Shown: positions 28,715 to 38,591 of the stretch, in pieces | How the letters are laid out: every line of letters starts with the position of its first letter | Numbering within the stretch: position 1 is the first letter of the stretch | Origin: Erysipelotrichales bacterium | GTDB lineage: Bacteria; Bacillota_I; Bacilli_A; Erysipelotrichales; Erysipelotrichaceae | Direction of reading: 5' to 3' | NCBI GenBank assembly: GCA_910576855.1 | Contig: CAJTJP010000019.1 | Span: 1-63,951, forward strand | Length of the DNA stretch: 63,951 nt | Program-made: the position numbers and the translations under genes | Notes under the pieces: model-generated | Told to the model about the DNA's origin: nothing | What the model saw: only the letters and a program-made list of their open reading frames with translations | Databases searched by the model: none

Positions 28715-28740
28715 AAAAAAACCAAGCAACGCTTGGTTTT
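28715..28740 (-). terminator. terminator after the ferredoxin gene
   Basis: Perfect stem AAACCAAGC/GCTTGGTTT around a 3-base loop, followed on the minus strand by T6 with no other gene between it and miaB. Confidence 0.75.
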
Positions 28741-28912
28741 ACTGGCTGATTGCGTCTACCGGACAAGCGGATAAACAAGAGCCGCAGTCGATGCAAGTGC
28801 CCTCATCGCACTGAGATTTTCCGTCGTCATTCATAGATAATGCGCCGACCGGGCAAACACCTACACAAGCACCGCAACCGATGCAAGTATCCTGATTTAC
28901 ATTAACTGGCAT
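28739..28912 (-). CDS. 2[4Fe-4S] ferredoxin, 57 residues
   Basis: Small electron carrier. It has two clostridial-type cluster motifs, CIGCGACVGVCP and CIDCGSCLSACP, each CxxCxxCxxxCP, in the usual 55-60 residue frame beginning MPVNVNQDTC. The ATG follows AAAGGAGG. It has its own promoter (28940-28968) and terminator. The position of miaB, a radical SAM enzyme needing electrons, directly downstream is suggestive but not proof of a functional link. Confidence 0.95.
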   Translation of the reverse strand: MPVNVNQDTCIGCGACVGVCPVGALSMNDDGKSQCDEGTCIDCGSCLSACPVDAISQ

Positions 28913-28939
28913 TCTTTATTCCTCCTTTTAACTAAGTAC

Positions 28940-28968
28940 ATTATACACATATTAAGCAAAGCTTGCAA
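28940..28968 (-). promoter_or_regulatory. sigma-A promoter of the ferredoxin gene
   Basis: On the minus strand TTGCAA (28963-28968), 17 bases, TATAAT (28940-28945); the ribosome site AAAGGAGG follows. Confidence 0.75.
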
Positions 28969-29060
28969 GCATTTTTTATCAGTGAAAAGGGAGAATAACC
29001 TTAAAAATTTTATAATTTATAATTTTTAACTTTGTTTACTCATTTCATGAACATAATAAG

Positions 29061-29090
29061 AAAAAAACGCACCCGAATCTATCGAGTGCG
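29061..29090 (-). terminator. terminator after ymdB
   Basis: Stem CGCACCCGA (29068-29076) with TCGAGTGCG (29082-29090), one G-U pair, then T7 on the minus strand. Confidence 0.85.
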
Positions 29091-29098
29091 TACAGTCT

Positions 29099-29878
29099 TT
29101 ATTTGCTTTGCGGGCGAATCTGAATTCGCTCAATATGCACGGCCTGATTAATTGAATCATCAAAATCAACAGCCATACCGCATAATATCGCTGCCCCTTC
29201 CGCAACCTTATAATGCGTTTTTTCCTGCTTAATAAAGCGATCCAGCACCTCTTGTGTATCACGACCCAAAACACTGTCGTAAGCGCCGCACATCCCGAGA
29301 TCACTGATTGCCGCACAGCCGTTTACGATGCGCTCATCTGCCGTCTGTACATGCGTATGTGTACCGATTACCGCCTGTACTCTGCCGGCAAAGTGATAAG
29401 TAAAAGCAATTTTCTCACTTGTTGTTTCACCGTGTAAATCAACAAAATGATAATCGACATCAATTCCCGCTAAAATGCGCTCCATACAGGTAAAGGGACT
29501 CTCTGTAACCTGATTCATAAAGATTTCGGCACATAGATTGCTGATCGCAACCCGCTTGCTTCCTACCTGCAGAATCTGGGTACTGCGCCCATAACTCAGC
29601 GGCTCCATATTGGCCGGTCGTACAATGCGCTCAGCTTCATTGATAAACTGAAAGATATTATCCTTGGAAAAGGTATGATTCCCCATCGTTATCATATCGA
29701 TGCCATAGCTGAGCAATTCATGATAAATACGCTTGGTAATGCCCTTCCCGTGCGCCGCATTTTCGCCGTTCGCAATCACCAAATCCGGTTGATATTTCAG
29801 TTTTAAAGCAGGAAGCTGTTCCTTCATACAAAGGCGCCCCGCCTTGCCGACAATATCACCGAGAAATAAAACTCTCAT
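29099..29878 (-). CDS. ymdB: YmdB-family metallophosphoesterase
   Basis: A 259-residue phosphodiesterase of the TIGR00282 family. Metal ligands are visible: FLGDIVGKAGR (D8), IANGENAAHGKG (N/E), TMGNHTF, DLHGETTSEK and VIGTHTHVQTAD. In Bacillus the protein hydrolyses cyclic nucleotides, binds RNase Y and affects the switch between motility and biofilm. Here it lies 7 bases after rny in the same operon, as in many Firmicutes. It follows AGGAGC. Confidence 0.93.
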   Translation of the reverse strand: MRVLFLGDIVGKAGRLCMKEQLPALKLKYQPDLVIANGENAAHGKGITKRIYHELLSYGIDMITMGNHTFSKDNIFQFINEAERIVRPANMEPLSYGRSTQILQVGSKRVAISNLCAEIFMNQVTESPFTCMERILAGIDVDYHFVDLHGETTSEKIAFTYHFAGRVQAVIGTHTHVQTADERIVNGCAAISDLGMCGAYDSVLGRDTQEVLDRFIKQEKTHYKVAEGAAILCGMAVDFDDSINQAVHIERIQIRPQSK

Positions 29879-29885
29879 AGTGCTC

Positions 29886-31433
29886 CTACTTCGCTAATTC
29901 GCAAGAGCGTGTTTCTCTGATTACCGTTACCTTGATCTGTCCCGGATAAGTCAATTCGGCTTCAATCTTATCCTTGATATCACGAGCCAGCTTATGGCAT
30001 GCGAGATCATCCAGCTTTTCCGGTACCGCCATGACACGTACCTCACGACCGGCTTGGATCGCATAAGACGATTCTACCCCGTCGAAGGATTTTGTAATGC
30101 GCTCTAAATCCTCTAAACGGTTGATATAGTTCTGCAGCGATTCATAGCGAGCTCCCGGACGTGCCGCAGAGATCGTATCCGCCGCGATCACCAGATTGGA
30201 AATCAAGAATTTGGCTTCCACCTCGCCGTGGTGTGACTGAATCGCATTCAATACAACCTCACGCTCTCCGTGTTTTTTACAGAATTTATAACCAAGCTCA
30301 ATATGACTTCCTTCAATTTCAGTATCTAAGGCTTTACCGATATCATGCAAAAGTCCGGCACGCTTAGCAAGATTTTGATTTAAGCCCAATTCCACTGCCA
30401 TATAGCCGCATAAATTCGCAACCTCAATCGAATGCTGCAGTGCATTCTGACCATAGGAATAGCGATATTTCAAGCGTCCGATCAGCTTGACGATCTCACG
30501 ATCGATCTTGCCGATGCCAAGCTTGAATACCGTTTCCTCTCCGACCTTTGCGATATTCGCATCCATTTCCTTTTTGATTTTATTTACGACTTCCTCAATG
30601 CGTCCCGGCTGAATTCGACCGTCCTTGATCAAATGCTCCAACGCCAATCGCGCAACCTCGCGGCGAATCGGATCGAAACAGGAAACGGTAATCGTCTCCG
30701 GTGTATCATCAATGATCAAATCAACGCCTGTAGCCTGTTCAATTGCTTTGATATTACGTCCCTCACGACCGATAATGCGCCCCTTCATTTCCTCGCTCGG
30801 AAGCGCTACTACCGATACAGTACGCTCAATTGCTTCATCCTGCGATAAGCGCTGAATCGATAACGCGACGATATTACGTGCCTTTTCATCGGCAATCGTC
30901 TTAGCTTCATCTTCTTTTTCCTTGATATAAGCCATTGTTTCATTTTCCATGCGCTTTTCAACAATCGCAAATAATTCCTCTTTGGCCTCTGCACTGGATA
31001 AAGAAGCAACTCGCTCCAGCTCCTCTACCTGTACATCAATTTTAGCCTGTAATTCCTTTTCTTTCTCGTCCAGTTTTGACATTTTTTCAGTTAATTGTGC
31101 ACTTTTCACATCTAATTGCTTTTCTTTACTTGTTAAAGTTTCATCACGAAAATTAAGATTATCCTCACGACGCAACAGCTTGTTTTCCATATCGGTAACC
31201 TCTGCCTTACGTTCCTTGATCTCCTTTTCCGCTGCAATTTTCAGTTCGTGTGCTTGGGTACGACCGTCTAATACTGCCTGCTTTACCACAGTGTCCGCTT
31301 TGGACGCTGCTTCCTTCAGCAATAAATCGGCCTTTTGTTGATTTTTATTTAAACCTGCCTTAGCAATCACAAACATAATCAGGATTCCTAAAACAAGACC
31401 TGCCAACCCGGACGCAACGCTCATCATATCCAT
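29886..31433 (-). CDS. rny: ribonuclease Y
   Basis: Membrane-anchored endoribonuclease that starts decay of many mRNAs. It is 515 residues. One N-terminal helix (about 5-24) is followed by a long coiled coil (about 30-200), the KH domain (GRIIGREGRNIKAIEQATGVDLI), and the HD domain with LLHDIGKALD. All parts have normal length. The start follows GGAGG. It leads the rny-ymdB operon from a good promoter. Confidence 0.96.
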   Translation of the reverse strand: MDMMSVASGLAGLVLGILIMFVIAKAGLNKNQQKADLLLKEAASKADTVVKQAVLDGRTQAHELKIAAEKEIKERKAEVTDMENKLLRREDNLNFRDETLTSKEKQLDVKSAQLTEKMSKLDEKEKELQAKIDVQVEELERVASLSSAEAKEELFAIVEKRMENETMAYIKEKEDEAKTIADEKARNIVALSIQRLSQDEAIERTVSVVALPSEEMKGRIIGREGRNIKAIEQATGVDLIIDDTPETITVSCFDPIRREVARLALEHLIKDGRIQPGRIEEVVNKIKKEMDANIAKVGEETVFKLGIGKIDREIVKLIGRLKYRYSYGQNALQHSIEVANLCGYMAVELGLNQNLAKRAGLLHDIGKALDTEIEGSHIELGYKFCKKHGEREVVLNAIQSHHGEVEAKFLISNLVIAADTISAARPGARYESLQNYINRLEDLERITKSFDGVESSYAIQAGREVRVMAVPEKLDDLACHKLARDIKDKIEAELTYPGQIKVTVIRETRSCELAK

Positions 31434-31487
31434 GAATTTTCCTCCGTTCGTCCTTACCTATTGAATGAGTAAATCACTCACTCTATT

Positions 31488-31516
31488 ATTATACCGAATT
31501 TTAACGCATTTCTCAA
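31488..31516 (-). promoter_or_regulatory. sigma-A promoter of rny-ymdB
   Basis: On the minus strand TTGAGA (31511-31516), 17 bases, TATAAT (31488-31493). The leader holds a small TGAGT/ACTCA hairpin. Confidence 0.75.
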
Positions 31517-31798
31517 ATACTATTTTCACTTTATTTCATTTTTTGTAAGCATTTACAAAGCGTTAATAGTTGATAGATAAGGAAATCAATAAGCTTATTT
31601 CGCTTATTTGAGGTCATTCTTAATATTAAAGCCAACTTATTGACTGTTTTTGTAAAAATATAACCAAAACACATTTTTCTCAAAATTACGCCAAAGCAAT
31701 ATAGCATTAATAATAAAATGCATTATTATAAGACTTTGAAGGTTCATATTTATTCATTTCATTTACTCTCTACCTTTTAAACTCTTTGATATAGAATT
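31517..31798. other. gap with no recognised gene
   Basis: About 280 A+T-rich bases at the border of the accessory island. I see a short AATAAGC repeat with partial inverted copy (near 31590-31612) and no terminator with a clear U-run, no RNA motif and no credible ORF. Confidence 0.5.
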
Positions 31799-34700
31799 CT
31801 ATTTTAATTTGTATTTCTTTTCCATAACCCATATAGAGAAACCCGATAAAAATACTAAAATCATAAATAAAAGGTATTGAGTATCATCATATGTTTCAAC
31901 GATTTCATATTTATCGCCCGGCTTACTTAATTGCTTATAATCATCTTCCTCATTTTTTGTTCCATTATTGACCGGCTTATTTTCTCCTTTAAACGATAAA
32001 TCCGGCTCATTAACATCATTATCATTTTTATCAGATACATCAGGTTTTCCGATATTACTATCGTCTTTATCAGATAGATTAGGTTTATCGATATCAATAT
32101 CATCTTTATCGGGTAAATCTGGTTTATTGATCTCCTCCTTTTCTAATTCTTCAACAATAACCATACTCTCAGTTTTATTCCCATACTCGTCTTTTGCAGA
32201 AATATAGGAAATACCTTTTTTTAGACCTAAGATTTTATTTGCACTGATTGTAAAAATAGACTCATCCTCAATGCTAACAGTTATATTTTTAGTAAAATCA
32301 TTATTCACTTTATACTCTGTAGCTTCACCTTCTTTTAAAATATAAACTTTTTCATCGAAATCCATTATTCTCTTGTACTCAAATGTTATGACATTATCAG
32401 TAAGTCCTAAAAACAAATTTTCCTGTTGAGTAGTACTGATATAATTATTGAGTTCTGGAGCATTTTCACTTACTGTAGTAAAAATAATATTTTTCTTTAT
32501 GATTGGATTAGATATTTCATTACCCGATTCATCAATACATCTGATAGTATATTCTACGTTTTCTTTATTTAAAATCAATGGAATTTTTGTCGATGCTTCT
32601 CCATACACAACATTCAATATAACTTCATCATTTTCATAGTTTAAATACTCCAACCAACCTTCATTAAGAACCTCACTTCGACCATTAACATCGGTAACCT
32701 TAATACTCATTCCATCACTTTTATAAGCTTCACTTGGTTGAAAAAACATATTCTTAGGATTGTTTTCGATAGAAATTGACATAATATCATCCAAAGTATA
32801 TTTAACATTAAATGTATCTTTTAGTTTATCATTCACGCTATCTGATGTAGTATATATCAATTCAATATTTTGAGGAATCTGAGCTGATTCAGAAAGTGAC
32901 AAATTAGATTTTGTTTTTAGAATTTTTAAGTTTTCTAAGTCTTTTAAAGAATTATCAATTTTTCTTATGTTATTCCCTAAATATATCATCTCGAAACAAT
33001 CAGGTATCGCTCCGTCTTTGATTCCAACTACCGGCAAACCAGCGAAAGTATCAGGAATCGTTAAATAACCGTTTACTATATTTCCATTATATGAATTTCC
33101 TTTCATTGATAACGATTTAGTTTGTGGAACATTAACCCTTACAAGATATGCTTCATTGTTTTCAACAATAAAGTCAAATATTACATTATATGCCCGGATT
33201 TTCCTTAAACAGTTATTTAGATACTGTTCATAAGTTGTTTGTTCTAATTCTTTAATTAAAATTTTAGTAGTTTCTTTATCTGCTTCTGTGCCTTCATCTT
33301 CTAAAGTTTTTAATTGATTAATGAACCCTCTTCTTGTAATATTGAATATCATTCTATAAGACCCTATCTCTTCTTTGATATGATCATAATTTTGTTCAGA
33401 CTTCATCTTTTCAAAATTAGCTCTTCGATTCACTAATTCTGTATATAAAGTGCCGTTAATAGGAGTATATAATGTGGCATTCATGACATTATCAAGCAAT
33501 GCTGCATTTATTTGCTTTCCCAAGAATTTTATACTTTCTTTGGCAAACATATATGTTAAAGATTTAGATACTTTACCGGTCATTAAGTATAAAGAAATAT
33601 CTTCAACAGACTCAGTTATAAACCCTAACACTTCATCTTTGAACCAATCAATTCCTACTCTAACAATAACCTGATCTGACGTTATATCTCTTTTTAATTT
33701 TATAAGTCTCTCTGCAATTAAAGATTTCTCAGGGAAAATGTCGATTAGCAAATCTACATTTTCAACATTAATATTTTGCATTTGTATAACTAAAAAAATA
33801 AAATCAAATGTATCTATACCCCTTTCTAATTCTTCTAAGAAGTTTGAAATCTTATTATCTTCATGAAGCTCTTTAATAAGTTCAGCCATTTTTAAGGCAT
33901 CTTCTTCCTTTGTTATATTGAATAAACCTTTAAACTTATAAATGACTTCTGCCTGTTCAGAAATTTTTTGCGTATATTTATACACTTTTTTGAATGTTGA
34001 TATATCTTTAGACAATTCATCAGCCGCTGTATGATATGTTTCTAGATAAGCATTGATTTTTTCTTGAACATCTGATGTTTCTGTTATTTCATCTAATAAT
34101 TCCATAATAATATCATCTATATATCTATTGGTAATATATTTAGAATCAATTATTCCTAACCAAACATCCGAAAAATTCTTTAAGTCGGTCAAATATTTAT
34201 AAGAAGTTAAAAAATCATCTGTTGCATCTCTTTTTGATAATAACGTATTACAATGTTGAAAAGTCATGTTAAATAAATCATCTGTTTCATTAATTAAACT
34301 TTCAGGGTAGCCTTTATATATTTCTTCTTCTGTTAAAGATAGCTTTTCCCCCTTAACCACTGTTTCGTTATCCGTTTTTATATTTGTACTTAGAATCGTA
34401 TCTCTAGTATAGGCAGAAATATAACTTCCCTTACTATAATATTCCCCTATATAATGCAAAGCATTATCAACTATATATAGAATTCCCATATCGCCGTAAT
34501 CCAAGTTCTGATATTTCCTATTAGAGATGTTCACAGGTTCAATAATACATAAAGAGCGATACGGCCATCCATTATCATACCCTAACTTTGCATTTGTTTC
34601 ATCAAATTCCTTACCATCAATAGAAAATATCCGCTCATTAGGTTGAAAAGAGCCATCAGTTGTTCTAGGTTTATAAAGTCCCATTGCATATAACGCCCCA

Positions 34701-35587
34701 TCTTTTTTAACATATCCGCTAACAGAGCCTGTAAAACAATTCTCAACATTATCTGCGACATGATGGGGAACCATTACTTTATCCTCCATACTTCCTATGC
34801 CTAGTTGCCTTTCTCCATTGTCTCCCCACATCCATAACGAATCATCTTCTTTAATAGCAGCGTAATTAGGAAAAACACTATAATAACTGTTAATTTTTTT
34901 TACTCCATTCATTACAACCGATTGACTTTTCGAGTCTATAACGCTTCCGTTTTCTTTTAAAACAAGTGTTGTATCATATGCAAAAGAAATATCTTTAACA
35001 TTATTCATCACTAAAGTGGGTTGAAGTAGTATGTCTTTGTCTTTTTGTAACAAAGAGTTATTATAATTACTACCCCATGTCCATAAAGAGCCATCTTTCT
35101 TTATAGCTGCAAATTGAGTTCTTTTTTCAAAATAGTTACCCAACTTTACCACATCATTTAATACTAATACTGGCTCTTTAATAGATTTAAATCTTTTTAA
35201 ATTTTCATCATATTCACCATATTGCCAAACCGTTCCATCTTCTTTCAAAAAATAAAGAATGTTGTATGAAAAAGAAACACTTTTTACATTTGATTGTATT
35301 TTTTTTGGATGATTAATATCATCTTTAAAACTACAGGGATATGCATCACCTTTTCTTTCAACTGCATAAGTTGAAAGTGTAACCATATATAAATCATTCT
35401 TGTCATCGATAAATGCTAAAAAACCATTGCCAAATGCATATACACTATCTTCATATACAAACTTTTCTTCATCTATTGCAGCAACTGTTTCTGCGTGAAC
35501 ATTTATTTTAGAAAAAAAAACTAGTTCCGCTTGAATACATAAAATTAACACTAGAAAATAAATAATTACTCTTTTCACCCTTATCAC
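31799..35587 (-). CDS. large secreted, membrane-anchored RCC1-repeat protein
   Basis: A 1262-residue surface protein. A signal peptide (about 1-33) is followed by RCC1-like beta-propeller repeats (about 40-310) marked by GTVWQYGEY, GSLWTWGSN and DSLWMWGDN. The middle (about 420-850) is helical. A leucine-rich-like piece (LPVVGIKDGAIPDCFEMIYLG) and a beta domain like MucBP (about 1000-1070) follow. Near the C-terminus are four copies of a 13-residue repeat (KPxLSDKDD type) as a stalk, then a hydrophobic helix and MEKKYKLK, which lacks an LPxTG motif. GTG start with AAAGGATG upstream. It is much richer in A+T than the core genes, suggesting transfer. The ligand is unknown. Confidence 0.75.
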   Translation of the reverse strand: MIRVKRVIIYFLVLILCIQAELVFFSKINVHAETVAAIDEEKFVYEDSVYAFGNGFLAFIDDKNDLYMVTLSTYAVERKGDAYPCSFKDDINHPKKIQSNVKSVSFSYNILYFLKEDGTVWQYGEYDENLKRFKSIKEPVLVLNDVVKLGNYFEKRTQFAAIKKDGSLWTWGSNYNNSLLQKDKDILLQPTLVMNNVKDISFAYDTTLVLKENGSVIDSKSQSVVMNGVKKINSYYSVFPNYAAIKEDDSLWMWGDNGERQLGIGSMEDKVMVPHHVADNVENCFTGSVSGYVKKDGALYAMGLYKPRTTDGSFQPNERIFSIDGKEFDETNAKLGYDNGWPYRSLCIIEPVNISNRKYQNLDYGDMGILYIVDNALHYIGEYYSKGSYISAYTRDTILSTNIKTDNETVVKGEKLSLTEEEIYKGYPESLINETDDLFNMTFQHCNTLLSKRDATDDFLTSYKYLTDLKNFSDVWLGIIDSKYITNRYIDDIIMELLDEITETSDVQEKINAYLETYHTAADELSKDISTFKKVYKYTQKISEQAEVIYKFKGLFNITKEEDALKMAELIKELHEDNKISNFLEELERGIDTFDFIFLVIQMQNINVENVDLLIDIFPEKSLIAERLIKLKRDITSDQVIVRVGIDWFKDEVLGFITESVEDISLYLMTGKVSKSLTYMFAKESIKFLGKQINAALLDNVMNATLYTPINGTLYTELVNRRANFEKMKSEQNYDHIKEEIGSYRMIFNITRRGFINQLKTLEDEGTEADKETTKILIKELEQTTYEQYLNNCLRKIRAYNVIFDFIVENNEAYLVRVNVPQTKSLSMKGNSYNGNIVNGYLTIPDTFAGLPVVGIKDGAIPDCFEMIYLGNNIRKIDNSLKDLENLKILKTKSNLSLSESAQIPQNIELIYTTSDSVNDKLKDTFNVKYTLDDIMSISIENNPKNMFFQPSEAYKSDGMSIKVTDVNGRSEVLNEGWLEYLNYENDEVILNVVYGEASTKIPLILNKENVEYTIRCIDESGNEISNPIIKKNIIFTTVSENAPELNNYISTTQQENLFLGLTDNVITFEYKRIMDFDEKVYILKEGEATEYKVNNDFTKNITVSIEDESIFTISANKILGLKKGISYISAKDEYGNKTESMVIVEELEKEEINKPDLPDKDDIDIDKPNLSDKDDSNIGKPDVSDKNDNDVNEPDLSFKGENKPVNNGTKNEEDDYKQLSKPGDKYEIVETYDDTQYLLFMILVFLSGFSIWVMEKKYKLK

Positions 35588-35724
35588 TATATTTCATCCT
35601 TTCATACTTTTCTTTAATTTATAAGTATACAACTTATAAAAAGTTAAAAATATATTATTGAACAAGTTACGTGTCAAATAAAAATTTGTAAACTCTTCAT
35701 TTTACGTACCACTATTTCGTAAAT

Positions 35725-35925
35725 CTACTTTTTAAAATTACCATAGGGAAACGGATCATAGTAATCCCTTGCACAGTCCTCACATATAGTGCTTCCGGGC
35801 TCTTTGCTTATGTAATATGCTGAACCTGTAAATTTCTTTCCGCAACGATCACAAACATGTGAACTGCAACCATTTAAGATTAAAGCAGCACACAACACAC
35901 AAACATACAATAATAATTTTTTCAT
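35725..35925 (-). CDS. small zinc-ribbon lipoprotein
   Basis: A 66-residue protein starting MKKLLLYVCVL, with a lipobox LNGC (cysteine about residue 19), so it is predicted to be exported and lipid-anchored. The mature part has CDRCGKKF and CEDCARDYYD, two CxxC pairs that look like a small zinc ribbon. The ATG at 35925 follows AGGAG; the earlier ATG at 35946 lies before that site. Function unknown. It lies between two larger surface or membrane proteins of the same A+T-rich island. Confidence 0.7.
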   Translation of the reverse strand: MKKLLLYVCVLCAALILNGCSSHVCDRCGKKFTGSAYYISKEPGSTICEDCARDYYDPFPYGNFKK

Positions 35926-35999
35926 TTTTCTTTCTCCTCGTATCATTTATTATTAATATTCTATAATATCTTTTATGCAAAAACTTATATGTAAACCAT

Positions 36000-38012
36000 C
36001 TAATTCATTTCATTTGCTTTAAGACCTTCCACATCCTCATATACTGGATAAAATGTAGCCACATGTTCAAAATCAATATCTGAAGAGATATAAAAATCTA
36101 TTTTCCATGTATTTATATCTTCAGGAATTATTATTCCTTGTTCCGAATACCATTCATACTCATTAACAGTTCCTTGCTCAAAATCATAAAAATAATTTAC
36201 ACCCATGCTTAAACTACCCTGCGAGTCATAAAAACTTCTTTGAATAAGAAATCCATTATTATCATACATATAAACAAGTTTTTGACCATCAGGATAATAA
36301 CGAACCAATGGCAACCCATTCACATATTCAATTTGTTGTTCTTCTATTTGCAGTTCTTCACCCCAATAATCATTATAAAGCACTTTCGTACTTACAATTT
36401 CTTCACCCTCATAAGTATTAATGTTATGAAATGAATCATTCTTTATTTCAACAATTCTACTGTTTTCTACTCTTATCTTATCACAAATCCCGCTTCCATC
36501 TTTTATCCAATCGGAATACTGAGTTATTGTATAAAACTTATCGTTTTCATCATCATAATTAAACACATTTTTCCCTCTTAGTATTCCATTATAGTAGATA
36601 TCCTCATGATCAATTTTCCCATTTTTATAAGTTGTCAAAGTATAATTTTTATCAACATCGCCATAAACGATTTTACCGTTTAAATCAGCAATATACCGCA
36701 CCGTTTTTTCCACTGATTCATCAACAAATTCCTTATGCTGTACTAATACATGATTATCATCTAAAGGACGAATAATATCATTTTCATCTTTCTTAACAAT
36801 TACTCTTGGAATATCTCTATAAGAATAATCAATATAGCAATACGCATTCTCCTTCATAATGGATTTCATTTCTGAATTTGAAACCCCGCTATATTCATTA
36901 CTTCCTTCGCACATCGATTTTCTGTTTTCATAAGTATCCAAAATTTCAATCCCCTCATAGGTTCGATTTATTCTCTTATATATCTGATATGAAGTAATCA
37001 GAACACCTATTAATCCTATACCCACTACAGATAAATATACAATTTTTTTCCTTTTCTTAGAGTGTTGCACCTGCTGCGACTTTGCTGTTTCATATTCCTG
37101 CTTCAACTGCATTAAATCAAGTTTTGATTCTATCAAATCTGTTGTAATCACATTATTACAAATGCCTTCATAATAGTCAGCAAGACAGTCTTCAAAAGAA
37201 TTAAAGTTATTTAATTTTATCGGATTTTCTTGTAAATAATTCTTAATATATTCATCAACCATTCTCTTTTGTTCTGTTTCCAAGGTATCCATATCAAAAC
37301 AGGTTAATAATTCATCCATATTGATATCATATTTTTCTTCAATTTCTTTCACATATTGATAAACAGTCTCATGATAAGGTTGATTAATATTTAATTTCAA
37401 ACCTTCTGAACAATGCGGTAATATGATATTTTTTAGTTCCTCATCGTGAAGCTCTTTCATTTGATCTTTTTTACTAGCACAAATGGGACAAATAGTATTG
37501 TCAACATGATTCGTATAACCACAACCACATACCCATTTATCGTGATCAAAATACGGGACAGTAATCATGTCATCAGTCAATGTATTGGTAAAATTCTTTA
37601 AAGCTTGATACTTACGGGCATTATCATAAAACTTAAAACCAACTCTATATTCAAGAGGTAAATCCTGCTTTTTGCCATCAATAACATATGTATCTATTGT
37701 AATATCTTTAGCTTCGTCAATTAAATCAAGTTCTAATATAAACCCCATGACATTCGCATCATGATATTCGGTAGAAACGACAAAATCATCCTTTTCTATA
37801 TTTTTCCCGTTTACATTTAAATATAAGCGCATTAAATTGTTATGCTCGTTCATCATACGATTAAAAAACAATACTTTTAAATATCGTTTACTAATGCCGT
37901 TTTCCTTTAGTAAAATACTCTCGACATGAAAAATCCAATATTTTGAAAATTTATTATTTTTTATTTGCTCTTTTTCGATTTGTTGATATAAATCTAATAT
38001 TAACTTTTTCAT
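36000..38012 (-). CDS. zinc-ribbon membrane protein of unknown function
   Basis: A 670-residue protein. The N-terminal 170 residues look soluble. A zinc ribbon CGCGYTNHVDNTICPIC lies at about 173-189. One transmembrane helix is near 325-345, preceded by KKRKKIVYL. The C-terminal half (about 350-670) has repeats of the type found in YwqK/MORN-like proteins (NGKIVYGD, DGQKLVYMYDNNG). The orientation (zinc ribbon inside, repeats outside) is an inference from the basic side. It shares a zinc-ribbon theme with the small lipoprotein next to it. I cannot assign a function. Confidence 0.65.
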   Translation of the reverse strand: MKKLILDLYQQIEKEQIKNNKFSKYWIFHVESILLKENGISKRYLKVLFFNRMMNEHNNLMRLYLNVNGKNIEKDDFVVSTEYHDANVMGFILELDLIDEAKDITIDTYVIDGKKQDLPLEYRVGFKFYDNARKYQALKNFTNTLTDDMITVPYFDHDKWVCGCGYTNHVDNTICPICASKKDQMKELHDEELKNIILPHCSEGLKLNINQPYHETVYQYVKEIEEKYDINMDELLTCFDMDTLETEQKRMVDEYIKNYLQENPIKLNNFNSFEDCLADYYEGICNNVITTDLIESKLDLMQLKQEYETAKSQQVQHSKKRKKIVYLSVVGIGLIGVLITSYQIYKRINRTYEGIEILDTYENRKSMCEGSNEYSGVSNSEMKSIMKENAYCYIDYSYRDIPRVIVKKDENDIIRPLDDNHVLVQHKEFVDESVEKTVRYIADLNGKIVYGDVDKNYTLTTYKNGKIDHEDIYYNGILRGKNVFNYDDENDKFYTITQYSDWIKDGSGICDKIRVENSRIVEIKNDSFHNINTYEGEEIVSTKVLYNDYWGEELQIEEQQIEYVNGLPLVRYYPDGQKLVYMYDNNGFLIQRSFYDSQGSLSMGVNYFYDFEQGTVNEYEWYSEQGIIIPEDINTWKIDFYISSDIDFEHVATFYPVYEDVEGLKANEMN

Positions 38013-38094
38013 TCTTTATCTCCCGGTTTTCTTTTCTAAACCTTAATCACTTACATGATGAAAATTTTTATCTTGTGTTTTTTTAACACTTAAC

Positions 38095-38466
38095 TTATAT
38101 TTTTAAACGATCATCATTACTATAATTCGTCTTACCGATTTGATTAAAATCTGGATTATCATCAACAAGCGATGAGTTTTTGAAATTTTTTGGTACTATG
38201 GTACTTTCATTTGTAATGATTCTTAATATGATACCAAGTGAGAATGTAATAGCATCCAAAACAAATAATACAAAGGCCACCATACCAATAAAATTGTTTC
38301 CTATAGAATCCAAAGACTCTATTCCGGTGTTTGAATCGCCCATTTTTGATAATAATGTAAGGAGATACAAAGTAATAATTCCTGTTAAACAAAACATAAT
38401 AATACTTGTTACTTGGGCAACAATATAACCAGTAGTATGAATATTTGTATTGCTCGTATTATTCAT
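38095..38466 (-). CDS. small membrane protein with two helices
   Basis: A 123-residue protein with helices at about 12-40 and 55-80, and a polar tail. AAGGATT precedes the ATG. It is transcribed from a promoter (TTGATT-17-TATAAT, 38509-38537) that overlaps an inverted repeat, and diverges from the XRE regulator. It is probably controlled by that regulator. No known family. Confidence 0.65.
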   Translation of the reverse strand: MNNTSNTNIHTTGYIVAQVTSIIMFCLTGIITLYLLTLLSKMGDSNTGIESLDSIGNNFIGMVAFVLFVLDAITFSLGIILRIITNESTIVPKNFKNSSLVDDNPDFNQIGKTNYSNDDRLKI

Positions 38467-38523
38467 ATTAATCCTTCTTTCTATTTGTTGTAGTTTCTAC
38501 ACAACACTATTATAGTACACTTA

Positions 38524-38544
38524 TTTACTAAAATCAATAGTAAA
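38524..38544. promoter_or_regulatory. operator between the small membrane protein and the XRE regulator
   Basis: Perfect inverted repeat TTTACTA-N7-TAGTAAA. It overlaps the -35 (TTGATT, 38532-38537) of the minus-strand promoter, so binding there would block it. Identity of the binder is inferred from the neighbouring XRE gene. Confidence 0.55.
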
Positions 38545-38591
38545 CAAATGTATTATGTTATAGTTATGCCATAGTTCAGACAGGTGATTTG

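Noticed and set aside
38589-38591. TTG start of the XRE gene
   Set aside because: ATG 38592 with AGGTG at the right distance is better.
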